Shown piece by piece: positions 8,469 through 16,566 of a stretch of DNA of 17,534 nucleotides. The notes under the pieces are model-generated. The model was not told where the DNA came from and did not search any database. It saw nothing but the letters and a program-made list of their open reading frames with translations. The DNA comes from SSEF01 sp964604195 (lineage in GTDB: Bacteria; Patescibacteriota; Minisyncoccia; Moranbacterales; UBA1568): contig CAZRXW010000018.1 of assembly GCA_964604195.1 (NCBI GenBank), positions 1 to 17,534 of the forward strand, given 5' to 3'. How positions within the stretch are numbered: the first letter of the stretch is position 1; the number at the start of each line of letters is the position of its first letter. The translations under genes were made by a program, and so were the position numbers.

Positions 8469-9669
8469 TGTACATTGGCTGAAGCATCGCTACAGCAAAA
8501 AAACCAACCGATCCACCAATCAAGAGCATCAGTATCGGTTCTACAATAGATGACATATTCTTGGTAATCTGAGAGACCTCTTCCTCATAAAATTCTGCCA
8601 ATCGTTGGAGTACATCCTCTGTTTTCCCTGTCTCCTCACCTACTTGAATGATTTGTGCTACCATCACTGGAAAAATTTTTGGGTACTTCTCAATTATCTT
8701 TGAAAGTTCAGTCCCCTTTTGTACTTCATCAATCCCGGCGGTAAGCGCTTCTTTGTAATAAATATTCCCCAACGTCCTAGCCACAATAGCCAAAGCATTC
8801 ACAACTGAGACACCGCTCTTTAGAAGAGAACTGTAAATACGAGCAAAACGAGCTGAATTTACCTTGATAATAATATTGCCAACCACTGGCAGTCTCAAGA
8901 AAAGCCAATGGAAAAAATGACGCCCCGTATCAGTCTTTCCAAAAAAACGAATTGAGAAGATAGATCCAACTACGATACCGATAGTAATCAGCCAGTGATC
9001 TCGTACAAAATTACTCATTGCAATAATGAACAAAGTTGTCTTGGGAAGTTCCACATCCATATCAACGAATACTTGAGTGATCTTTGGGAGGATATAGGTA
9101 AGCATCAGAATCCCGATACCAATCATAGCCACTACTATGACTGCTGGATATGTCATCGCCCCTCGTACCTTAGAAAGAAGATCATGTTCTTTTTCAAGTT
9201 GAAGCGCCAAGATATCAAGTACTTCTTCAAGATTTCCGGAGATTTCACCAACAGAAACCATGTTTACAAACAGCTCATTAAACACCCCGGGATACTTGGC
9301 TAATCCTTCAGAAAGTTGTTTTCCCGACTGAACATCTTCATGGATACCCTGAAGTATTTTCTTGAAGTGTGCATTCGGTGTTTGAATACTCAAATTATGA
9401 ATAGCCTTTGATACCGTGAGGCCAGACGACACCATAACCGCTAGATTTCTCGCAAAAACCATTTTTTCTTTGAGCGGTACTGATAGAAATCTATCCATGA
9501 AACGCACCTGGACAGCACCAGCTTCTTTTTCTGTCTGTTCCACCGACGTCACTAGATACCCTTCAGACCGTAACCCCTGGGCAAGCTCCTTCTCATCCTT
9601 AGCTATCATTTCACCACCTCTCGTCTCGCCAGTAGTAACATGTTTGGCTGTATACAAAAACTTTGGCAT
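8446..9669 (-). CDS. pilC: Type IV pilus inner-membrane platform protein PilC
   Basis: A 407-residue protein from the ATG at 9669 (MPKFLYTAKHVTTGETRGGEMIA, the classic PilC start). It has two T2SSF domains: the first at about residues 55-180 (FARNLAVMVSSGLTVSKAIHNLSIQTPN...SVGEISGNLEEVLDILA), the second at about 255-380 (FARIYSSLLKSGVSVVNALAIVARTLGN...IQVGEETGKTEDVLQRLAEFYEEE). Three membrane segments are visible: YPAVIVVAMIGIGILMLTYI, WLITIGIVVGSIFSIRF and EPILMLLIGGSVGFFAVAML. PilC is the membrane platform acted on by the PilB and PilT motors, neither of which is in the window. A TTG at 9720 keeps the frame open upstream, but a -10 element sits there, so the ATG is preferred. It opens the pilus operon. 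Confidence 0.95.
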   Translation of the reverse strand: MPKFLYTAKHVTTGETRGGEMIAKDEKELAQGLRSEGYLVTSVEQTEKEAGAVQVRFMDRFLSVPLKEKMVFARNLAVMVSSGLTVSKAIHNLSIQTPNAHFKKILQGIHEDVQSGKQLSEGLAKYPGVFNELFVNMVSVGEISGNLEEVLDILALQLEKEHDLLSKVRGAMTYPAVIVVAMIGIGILMLTYILPKITQVFVDMDVELPKTTLFIIAMSNFVRDHWLITIGIVVGSIFSIRFFGKTDTGRHFFHWLFLRLPVVGNIIIKVNSARFARIYSSLLKSGVSVVNALAIVARTLGNIYYKEALTAGIDEVQKGTELSKIIEKYPKIFPVMVAQIIQVGEETGKTEDVLQRLAEFYEEEVSQITKNMSSIVEPILMLLIGGSVGFFAVAMLQPMYSVLENIK

Positions 9670-9677
9670 AACGCCGT

Positions 9678-9714
9678 TTGATATTGATATTGATATTGAT
9701 TTGCTTTCAGTATA
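9678..9714 (-). promoter_or_regulatory. pilC leader: -10 TATACT and TTGATA tandem repeat
   Basis: On the minus strand a TATACT (9709-9714) lies about 40 bases before the pilC ATG. The hexamer 17 bp upstream (TTTTTA) is a poor -35. Between it and the ATG the plus strand carries three and a half copies of the hexamer TTGATA (9678-9700). If TATACT is the -10, the repeat lies in the short 5' leader of the pilC mRNA. The repeat would encode Ile-Ser repeats only if translation began at the upstream TTG. Confidence 0.45.
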
Positions 9715-9773
9715 CACCAAATTCCCCTCGCTAAAAAACAGGTTTCCATCAGAAAAAATAATCCCTAACGATT

Positions 9774-10691
9774 CTACAGAGAATTTTGAGAAAGACTCTC
9801 TTTAAAACGATCGAACACTTTTGGACCTTTTGGCTCAGGAAGAAAAACAAGAGCCTCATCGCTAACCAAAATAAACCCACCAGGGATCTGGGTCTTTGGA
9901 TTTCGTTCGATACGCTGCTTTTGGTATCGCCGGAGATATTTCTCGAGCCATCGATGAACGAATAGCTGCTCTAGAGCGGTCTGAAGCACTCTCATCCATC
10001 TCTTTGGCGAGACAAGAAAGAGCGGCGAAACTACTGTGGGGGAAAAATGGGGGCGGTAACGTGCCATCCAACGATTCACTAATTCAAAAGACCGAAAAGT
10101 TTCCTCTCCTACAACAGGATACATAAATCGATACTCGTGAGAAGAGAAAACATCCTTGAGAGGTACCTCAAGCGACGAATCAGCCAGATAGCAGTTAAGG
10201 CAAGCCCTATCAGTAATGTGCTGCCCATGTCGCCGCTGACCCAGTGCCGTTAGCCAAAACGTAAGCAAGAAACGACCGGTCCAAATAGCCCCACTCTTCA
10301 TGGCCACGAGAAGATCCCAATCGCTCGATCGATCACCTTGCTTCATAGAGAGGCTCCCCGTAAGAGCAATCATCCTCACAAAAGGAATCCAGCTACACCG
10401 CCGAATAAGTTTTACCGCTCGTTTTATTTTTTCTACTGCCCGCTTTTCTCGCTGGATCCGATCCAAAACCAACCCCTCGCGACAGGGCAGCGCCCAAAAA
10501 CCAAAATTTTCTTCCACAGAGCCACGAGATTGGAGTGACTCCAGCGTTTGCTCAACAGCACGAAGCGATGCCTTAGGAATATTGGTAACTCCATCAGGGA
10601 TAAGCAGATGCTTCCACGCCTCAAATGCCGTCATCGGATACTCGAGTGTGTCGTAGTAAACAATTGTTGCCAAGACAAATTTTGAGAGCAT
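9774..10691 (-). CDS. Nucleotidyltransferase-fold protein of unknown target
   Basis: A 305-residue protein. Residues 111-127 (TGSLSMKQGDRSSDWDLLV region) show the Pol-beta-like nucleotidyltransferase signature: G112-S113, then D124-x-D126. A third acidic residue is expected in the following strand and is not clear. The first 90 residues look like a winged-helix or helical domain (YYDTLEYPMTAFEAWKHLL ... LESLQSRGSVEENFGFWAL), a layout often seen in CPR proteins annotated only as nucleotidyltransferase. A hydrophobic stretch (WTGRFLLTFWLTALG) follows. It begins 8 bp after uvrA and is probably transcribed with it. The substrate is unknown; an antitoxin-like MNT role is possible but there is no HEPN partner. 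No specific function is claimed. Confidence 0.75.
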   Translation of the reverse strand: MLSKFVLATIVYYDTLEYPMTAFEAWKHLLIPDGVTNIPKASLRAVEQTLESLQSRGSVEENFGFWALPCREGLVLDRIQREKRAVEKIKRAVKLIRRCSWIPFVRMIALTGSLSMKQGDRSSDWDLLVAMKSGAIWTGRFLLTFWLTALGQRRHGQHITDRACLNCYLADSSLEVPLKDVFSSHEYRFMYPVVGEETFRSFELVNRWMARYRPHFSPTVVSPLFLVSPKRWMRVLQTALEQLFVHRWLEKYLRRYQKQRIERNPKTQIPGGFILVSDEALVFLPEPKGPKVFDRFKESLSQNSL

Positions 10692-10699
10692 ACTATTTT

Positions 10700-13516
10700 T
10701 TAGAGATACTTGGCAGTAGGACTATTTTTTATTTTCTTTAGTTTATCTGGCGTACCAGAAAACAAGACTTGTCCACCACGTGACCCACCATCTGGCCCCA
10801 TCTCAATCACCCAGTCAGCCGCTCGAATAACATCTACATTATGCTCCACTACCAAGACTGTATTTCCTCGATCGACTAATGCATTCAACACCTCGAGCAA
10901 TCTCCGTACATCTTCAAAATGAAGACCAATCGTAGGCTCATCAAGGATATATAGCGTATTACCAGTCGATTTTCGGGCAAGTTCAGTAGCAAGCTTGGTA
11001 CGTTGAGCCTCGCCACCAGAAAGATTAGGAGCACTCTGTCCCAGTACCAAATAACCCAATCCAACCTCCTCAAGCACTCTAAGTTTTTCCTCAATCATTG
11101 GTTGGTCGAGAAAGAATCCCCTTGCCTCGGTTACGGTCATACTCAAAATTTCTGCAATATTTTTTCCTCGATACTGCAATGAGAGAGTTTTTTGATTGTA
11201 GCGTGTTCCGCTGCATGCCTCACAGGGAATATAGACGTCAGGCAAAAGATACATCTCAATCTTCTTCAGTCCTCCTCCCTGACAGATCTCACATCGTCCA
11301 CCCCGCATATTGAAACTAAAAGAACTCGCAGTATAACGTTCTTTCTTGGCCTCTGGCGTATCAGCAAACACCTCACGAATATGGCCAAATACTCCTGTAT
11401 ACGTAGCTGCATTTGATCTTGGGGTACGACCAATCGGATCCTGATTCACCGTAATCACTTTATCTATATGTTCTAGGCCACAAATCTCTTGATGGGCACC
11501 TGGAGGAGTTTTAGCTTGATAAAAACGCTTTGCCAAAGCACGAGCCAAAATATCATGAACCAAGGTTGATTTTCCAGAGCCAGAAACACCGGCTACAGCA
11601 ATAAATTTTGCCAGAGGAATTTCTACTGTTATCCTCTGCAAATTATGTTCAGTAGCCCCTACTATGACAAGATTCTTTCCATTACCACTACGAGGTTTGG
11701 CAGGCTCGACAACTGAACGCTTCCCGCAAAGGTACTCGCCGGTAAGAATTTTTGATTTGAAAAGCTTCTCTGGGGGGCCAGAAAAAATTATTTCACCGCC
11801 CTCCTTACCGGCACCGGGACCTAGATCAATAATCCAGTCAGCCTTACGCATAATAGCTACATCATGCTCAACAACCACCAGTGAGTTATCAGCACCTCGA
11901 AGTTCATCAAGGGCTCTAATGAGACGATCTGTATCACGACTGTGAAGACCTACTGATGGCTCATCCAAAACATAGATGATACCAGAAAGTCCTGACTTGA
12001 TTTGTACCGAAAGTCGAATTCGTTGAGCCTCACCACCCGAAAGAGTATCTGCTCCTCGAGAAAGAGTCAGATATCCCAGACCAACCTTATCAACCGCCGA
12101 GAGTCTTGTATCCATTTCCTGAAATAAAGTATCCACCAAATTCTGAGGGTGGCCATCAGTTAACAATTTTGTTTTGAGCTTATCAAAATACTCGAGAAGG
12201 AGTTCTACACTTTGATCAACAATCTGGTCTATCGATTGATCAGCTACCAAGACTGATAACGACGCCGGTTTGAGACGCTTCCCTCGACAATCAGAACAAG
12301 TCTCCGTGTACATATAAGTCTCAATTTCTCCGCGCAAATGTTCGGACTTGGTGTCGCGGTACTTTCGATCCAGCATACCGATAACACCAACAAACGCTGT
12401 GTTCTCATCTTTTGCCTTCTGCGCTTCACCATATAAGAGGAAATGCCTCTGTTTTTCGGTCAATTTTTTTACTGGGAGTATAAGAGAAATCTTTTCGCGA
12501 CGAGCCACCTCCTGAAGCATAGCCATAGGACCATTGCTCCCACCCCGATCCCCGTTCATTTTACTCCAAGGACGAATAGCTCCTTCAAGGAGAGAAAGGG
12601 CTTGGTTAGGAATAACGAGCTTTGGGTCAAATTCGAGTGTGACACCCAAACCGCCACACTTCGGACACGCTCCCTCTGGACTATTAAAGGAAAAATGGGC
12701 TGGGGTAAATTCAGGTAATTCCACTTGGCAGGCTTCACACCGAAAACGTTCATAGTACGTGTGGAAGTGCTCGCCCTCAAGCAGAATACGCAATACGCCC
12801 TGACCAACATGAAAAGCTGAGACTAGCGAATCAAGAATTCGTTCCTTATCGGGACGAGTCGGATCAAGATTGAATCGGTCCACTACAACTGACAGTGGGC
12901 CCTTTTCATGAAGATCGGCTCGAAGTTTCAATTCGGTCACTAGTGACATCTCGTTCTTCCAGAATACCCGCACGAATCCCCAATCAGAAACCAACTCCAG
13001 CATTTCGCCAAGATTTTTTTCAAGTAATTGTGGGCTCTCCGCCACAATTGCCACCGCGCTCCCCGCTTTTTGTTCGAGGAGTTCTCCCAAAATACGTTGG
13101 GGAGATTTACGGGTGAGCGTTTGGTGACATTTCGGACAACACGGTGTCCCGACTTTGGCAAAGAGAATGCGGAGATAGTCATACACTTCCGTCATCGTGC
13201 CGACAGTCGAACGTGGACTCCGTGACACACTCTTCTGGTCGATCGAAATAGCTGGCGAAAGGTTTTTGATCGTATCGACATCAGGCTTATCGTAGCCCTC
13301 CATGAAGTTCCGCGCATAAGACGAAAGGCTTTCGACATAGCGTCGGTTTGCTTCAGCATAGAGCGTATCAAAGGCCAGGGAGGATTTACCCGAACCCGAC
13401 AAACCAGTGACGACCACAAAACAATCGCGCGGAATGTCGATATCAACGTTTTTCAAATTGTTCACCCGCGCCCCCCGAATTTCAATCACGTTCTTTTTCC
13501 CATTACTCGCCGGCAT
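10700..13516 (-). CDS. uvrA: Excinuclease ABC subunit A
   Basis: UvrA is the ATPase that finds bulky DNA lesions and loads UvrB in nucleotide excision repair. From the ATG at 13516 the product is 938 residues, the usual length. ATPase I has Walker A GLSGSGKSS (residues 38-46), signature LSGGEAQRIRL and Walker B YVLDEPSVGLH. ATPase II has Walker A GVSGSGKST, signature LSGGEAQRTKLA and YILDEPTIGLH. Two zinc-binding sites are intact: C260, C263, C284 and C287, and CEICQGGGLKK...CEACSGTRY in the second half. An upstream TTG at 13552 overlaps the promoter -10, so the ATG is chosen. No UvrB or UvrC is in the window, and no SOS operator is evident at the promoter. Confidence 0.98.
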   Translation of the reverse strand: MPASNGKKNVIEIRGARVNNLKNVDIDIPRDCFVVVTGLSGSGKSSLAFDTLYAEANRRYVESLSSYARNFMEGYDKPDVDTIKNLSPAISIDQKSVSRSPRSTVGTMTEVYDYLRILFAKVGTPCCPKCHQTLTRKSPQRILGELLEQKAGSAVAIVAESPQLLEKNLGEMLELVSDWGFVRVFWKNEMSLVTELKLRADLHEKGPLSVVVDRFNLDPTRPDKERILDSLVSAFHVGQGVLRILLEGEHFHTYYERFRCEACQVELPEFTPAHFSFNSPEGACPKCGGLGVTLEFDPKLVIPNQALSLLEGAIRPWSKMNGDRGGSNGPMAMLQEVARREKISLILPVKKLTEKQRHFLLYGEAQKAKDENTAFVGVIGMLDRKYRDTKSEHLRGEIETYMYTETCSDCRGKRLKPASLSVLVADQSIDQIVDQSVELLLEYFDKLKTKLLTDGHPQNLVDTLFQEMDTRLSAVDKVGLGYLTLSRGADTLSGGEAQRIRLSVQIKSGLSGIIYVLDEPSVGLHSRDTDRLIRALDELRGADNSLVVVEHDVAIMRKADWIIDLGPGAGKEGGEIIFSGPPEKLFKSKILTGEYLCGKRSVVEPAKPRSGNGKNLVIVGATEHNLQRITVEIPLAKFIAVAGVSGSGKSTLVHDILARALAKRFYQAKTPPGAHQEICGLEHIDKVITVNQDPIGRTPRSNAATYTGVFGHIREVFADTPEAKKERYTASSFSFNMRGGRCEICQGGGLKKIEMYLLPDVYIPCEACSGTRYNQKTLSLQYRGKNIAEILSMTVTEARGFFLDQPMIEEKLRVLEEVGLGYLVLGQSAPNLSGGEAQRTKLATELARKSTGNTLYILDEPTIGLHFEDVRRLLEVLNALVDRGNTVLVVEHNVDVIRAADWVIEMGPDGGSRGGQVLFSGTPDKLKKIKNSPTAKYL

Positions 13517-13551
13517 AAGAGAGGGGAGAAATAAAATACAAGTTGCTTCCA

Positions 13552-13580
13552 AGTATACCAGGTTTCTGACATGCTGTAAA
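13552..13580 (-). promoter_or_regulatory. uvrA promoter (TTTACA, 17 bp, TATACT)
   Basis: On the minus strand TTTACA (13575-13580) and TATACT (13552-13557) are separated by exactly 17 bp, five of six matches each to the sigma-70-type consensus. Predicted transcription begins about 30 bases before the uvrA ATG at 13516. This is the best promoter match in the window, and it helps to reject the TTG start at 13552. Confidence 0.75.
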
Positions 13581-13607
13581 TCGCCCGGTCTCAGTATCCA
13601 GGCACAC

Positions 13608-15608
13608 TTACAAATCTGCCAAGTGTTTTTTCAATAGTTCAGCTAAGACATACGGCAGGTCACTCGCTTTTTTGGCCAGCTGGGCTTCGGGAGTATAGGT
13701 AGTGGTGATGGCACCGCCCGAAGCCGTGATGCCGATACCGATTACCGTTACGCCTTGCTCACGAAGTTTGGATATCACTTGTTGCACTCGCGTCACATCA
13801 GCACTCTCGCCGTCACTCATAACCAAGACAAGTTTTTTTAACTTCCCGGCTTGTATCCGCTCTATTTCCTCTTCAGTGAGCGCTCCGAGTAATTGTTCAA
13901 GCACCAGGAAATCTTTGGTTGATTGTCCATCAGACTGGCCGAGACGCTTATAGATCGCTACTCGTTCTTTTTCAGTGAGTTCTGGTGAGAGGGGTTTGAG
14001 ACATTCGGATTGCGAACCAAAGACAAAAGCTCCCGTCCGGATAGACAGATTATCACGTAGTTCCGGCCTGAGCGTCTCGAGTTCCTCAATGAATTCTTGG
14101 AGTGCTTCAAGTATGAGCGTCATCGCCAGGCGTTGTTCGGTAGCTTTACTATCTTTTTGCATCGAGATCGATACATCCCCAACCAGAATGACATCAAAAT
14201 TACCAATCTCCTTTTCTCTCCTTTCCCTCGTTTCGATATTTTCCCAGACATCCGGTTCGGCTTCGCCAGCTCTGGTTCGTACTACGGCTTCAGCAGGATA
14301 ACTCAGGATATCGCCTTCAGGCAGTGGATACTCGGGCGCTGGCATCATTCGCTTCCGCTCCGTTACGATCCGACGAAAGATCGCTCGCAGTTCTTCAATC
14401 ACGGTATCATCACTCTCATCACTCCTGAGCGTTTCGAGGCGGGCCACCAGATGGCGATACTCTTGCAGGTCACGAGCATTTACTCCCCGAGTGCGTGCAT
14501 AGGCCTCCAGTGTCTGCTCCCCTATTTTTGACTTTCCTTCTTTTTGTTCGATAGCTTCCTGGCGTTTGATTTCCTGAGCTACCGCTTCATCGATTTTTTC
14601 TTCCGAAGTCGCGTGCCGATAGCGACGGAAAAACTCAGCATACTCGTCCTGAAAAAAGTCTTCCGGATTGGTTGATACTCCTATCTCTCTTCCCTGCTCT
14701 CCTTTTTCTCCTCCAGGCTTTCCTGCTCCTTCCTGAGAAGCACCTGACTCGCCCCCTGCTTTATTCTCCGTGGCTTCACTCACGCTTTTTGGCTCCTGGC
14801 TCTTTTTCTCCGCTACATCCTCGACAAAAAACCGATCGTAAACGGGCTCGATGATAGTTTCTTGGAGTCGCAGGCGCACGCTCATCGGCGTATTGGGACT
14901 ACTGGCATATTCGATAAACGGCACGCCGGATTTCCCCCGTAGGGCCTCGAGTGTGGTCATAGCCGCCCGCACGTCGTCAGCTACCTGCCACCGCTCTCCC
15001 GTCTCTTGTTGTTCGCAATTGAGGATATAAGCAAACTGGAGATGTTTGGGAAGTGTGGTCAAGTCGCGCTCAGGGAAAAGATTTTCGGTATAAAGCTTCT
15101 TCCTCGTCGGAGAGAGAGTCGGCACCCGCCTCACTACTGTCCGATTCATTTTGACGTCATCGAAGCAATTGTCCAAAATATGGTAGCGTTGTTTATCCTT
15201 GATCTTTTTTTGGTGACTCTGCCATATCGCCCGGCCTTCACGCTCAGATAAAAGACTCCGAAGTTCTCGAAAATGTTCAAATTCGTGAAGATAGGCAAAG
15301 AGGGCCTTATCTGGACTATAGCCGAGCTCGGTTTCAAAAAATTTCGGGTGGCCATACATCACCCCCGCTTCGAGATCGATGGCAAAAGTGGTGAGTGGCT
15401 GTCCATCGGGAAGCTGTACACCTTCCGACGAACGCATCCGGATCGAGCTGTCCCCTGCATACCACTCCAAGAATTGGCGCTGCTCCTCAAAAAAATTCTC
15501 AACCACGCTCCCTGACTCCTTTGTCGTTTCAGGAGCGACCGGAAGAAACGTCTCTCGAGGAGACGTTGCGCCATTCTTTTTGATCTCAAAAAAATTGCCT
15601 TCGTGCAT
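13608..15608 (-). CDS. VWA-domain protein with N-terminal HEFEH (metallopeptidase-like) region
   Basis: A 666-residue protein from the ATG at 15608. The N-terminal part has HEFEHF (residues 108-113), which fits the HExxH zinc signature, followed by helices (DNCFDDVKMNR). The middle (about 270-330) is a low-complexity linker rich in E, G, K and S; a charged helical part follows. The C-terminal 195 residues are a von Willebrand A domain with an intact MIDAS: DVSISM (D478-x-S-x-S), a downstream Thr region, and MSDGES. The layout recalls CobT-like and BatA-like VWA proteins that act with a MoxR-type AAA+ ATPase, none of which is in view. An in-frame ATG at 15656 would add 16 residues, but a -10 element just before 15608 supports the shorter form. 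It overlaps the RT 3' end by 23 bp. The HEFEH activity is unproven. Confidence 0.8.
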   Translation of the reverse strand: MHEGNFFEIKKNGATSPRETFLPVAPETTKESGSVVENFFEEQRQFLEWYAGDSSIRMRSSEGVQLPDGQPLTTFAIDLEAGVMYGHPKFFETELGYSPDKALFAYLHEFEHFRELRSLLSEREGRAIWQSHQKKIKDKQRYHILDNCFDDVKMNRTVVRRVPTLSPTRKKLYTENLFPERDLTTLPKHLQFAYILNCEQQETGERWQVADDVRAAMTTLEALRGKSGVPFIEYASSPNTPMSVRLRLQETIIEPVYDRFFVEDVAEKKSQEPKSVSEATENKAGGESGASQEGAGKPGGEKGEQGREIGVSTNPEDFFQDEYAEFFRRYRHATSEEKIDEAVAQEIKRQEAIEQKEGKSKIGEQTLEAYARTRGVNARDLQEYRHLVARLETLRSDESDDTVIEELRAIFRRIVTERKRMMPAPEYPLPEGDILSYPAEAVVRTRAGEAEPDVWENIETRERREKEIGNFDVILVGDVSISMQKDSKATEQRLAMTLILEALQEFIEELETLRPELRDNLSIRTGAFVFGSQSECLKPLSPELTEKERVAIYKRLGQSDGQSTKDFLVLEQLLGALTEEEIERIQAGKLKKLVLVMSDGESADVTRVQQVISKLREQGVTVIGIGITASGGAITTTYTPEAQLAKKASDLPYVLAELLKKHLADL

Positions 15609-16563
15609 GAATAAAATATAGCATAGCGCACATACGAGGGAGGAGTGCCCGTACATGAAGCGTCACTCCCAGATATGAGCTGGCATTAGCAGTACTGATA
15701 CGCCGAAGGAGACGCCACTTGGTCCGCGTCCGTAGCACGCGGTGGGTCGGAAAGGAAACATAGCCCAAGAAATCAATGCCCTGATGCCAGGGGCGGAGTG
15801 TGGTCTTATGTGGATGAAGCACAAGTTTACACTCGGTTATGAGAAATCTTTCAATCCGCACATACCAAGAGAGAAGTACCTCCCTATCCGTGTGAGCCAA
15901 GAGCATATCGTCCGCGTAACGAAGATATGCTGGGACTCGGAGTACTCGCTTGATGTATTGGTCGAGTTGATCGAGATAGACATTGGCATAAAGCTGGCTC
16001 GTCAGATTGCCGAGTGGGATACCTTTCCCAGGACTCACTTCGAAACTCTCAATACCATTTGAGAGTAACTTCATCAATAGATCATCGTGAATCACCCGCT
16101 CGAGCCGACCCTTCAATGTAGCGTGATCAACCGAAGCAAAAAACTTTTTCACGTCGCACTGAAGCACCCACACTGTCCGCGTTCGATTGCGACACAATTT
16201 CCAGGCGAGCCACTCAAACCGCTTCACCGCAGCGTGCGTCCCTTTGCCGGAGCGACTAGCATAGGTATCATAGATAAAGCGTCGCTCAAACCAAGGCTCG
16301 ATGATCCGGTGAATCGCGTGATGGAGCAAACGATCACGGACAGACGCTTTGTGAATAGCACGTGGCTTGGGATCCGAGACGGTGAAATGGGTGTAGGGTC
16401 CATGAGTATACGTACCCTGTTCCAAAGCCTGATGAAGTGAGATGATTTCCTCTTCGATATTCATCCCAAAGGAAAGCACGTCGCTTTTCCAGCGCTTGCC
16501 TCGTGTGAACTCGCGCCAGGCGGCACACAAATTTTCTATACTGATAACTTTTTCAAACCAAAT
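15586..16563 (-). CDS. DGR reverse transcriptase (start uncertain, possible -1 frameshift)
   Basis: A retroelement reverse transcriptase of the DGR clade, which copies TR RNA into adenine-mutated cDNA. Counted from 16563 there are 325 residues. Seen: N-terminal ISIENLCAAWREFTRGKR (8-25), PKPRAIHKASVRDRLLHHAI (65-84), the first catalytic Asp D137 in QCDVKKFF, the DGR-type LGNLTSQ (184-190; ending SQ rather than SP as in group II intron RTs), YADD (216-219), and thumb motifs DFLGY and SSYLG near the end. No RNase H or endonuclease domain is present. The frame has no ATG, GTG or TTG near the family start: 16563 is ATT, 16614 is an ATG inside avd. A well-placed ATG at 16568 is one frame off and joins at AAAAAG (16544-16549 region). 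The 25 residues after SSYLG are unlike the usual tail, and the stop overlaps the VWA gene. Confidence 0.93.
   Translation of the reverse strand: MWFEKVISIENLCAAWREFTRGKRWKSDVLSFGMNIEEEIISLHQALEQGTYTHGPYTHFTVSDPKPRAIHKASVRDRLLHHAIHRIIEPWFERRFIYDTYASRSGKGTHAAVKRFEWLAWKLCRNRTRTVWVLQCDVKKFFASVDHATLKGRLERVIHDDLLMKLLSNGIESFEVSPGKGIPLGNLTSQLYANVYLDQLDQYIKRVLRVPAYLRYADDMLLAHTDREVLLSWYVRIERFLITECKLVLHPHKTTLRPWHQGIDFLGYVSFPTHRVLRTRTKWRLLRRISTANASSYLGVTLHVRALLPRMCAMLYFIHARRQFF
15615..15623 (-). promoter_or_regulatory. Extended -10 promoter for the VWA gene, near-leaderless
   Basis: On the minus strand TGCTATATT fits an extended -10 (TGn-TATATT). It ends 6 bases before the ATG at 15608, so a transcript would start at or next to the start codon. 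It lies inside the last codons of the RT gene. No -35 is obvious, as expected for an extended -10 promoter. This gives the VWA gene its own expression, separate from the RT. Confidence 0.45.
16537..16542 (+). promoter_or_regulatory. Possible -10 for avd (TATACT)
   Basis: TATACT on the plus strand lies 24 bases before the avd ATG, inside the first codons of the RT gene on the other strand. No convincing -35 sits 16-18 bp upstream, so the call is weak. It is the only promoter-like motif in the right place, since the divergent genes leave no free intergenic space. Confidence 0.35.
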
Positions 16564-16566
16564 CCC

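Noticed and set aside
12443..12755. Plus-strand frames inside uvrA and the VWA gene (also 14097-14531)
   Set aside because: They are antisense to intact, well-conserved genes, and their products look like composition artefacts.
13553..13607. Intrinsic terminator between the VWA gene and uvrA
   Set aside because: A six-pair stem (GCCTGG with CCGGGC) is present on the minus strand but no T-run follows it; the uvrA promoter explains the gap better.
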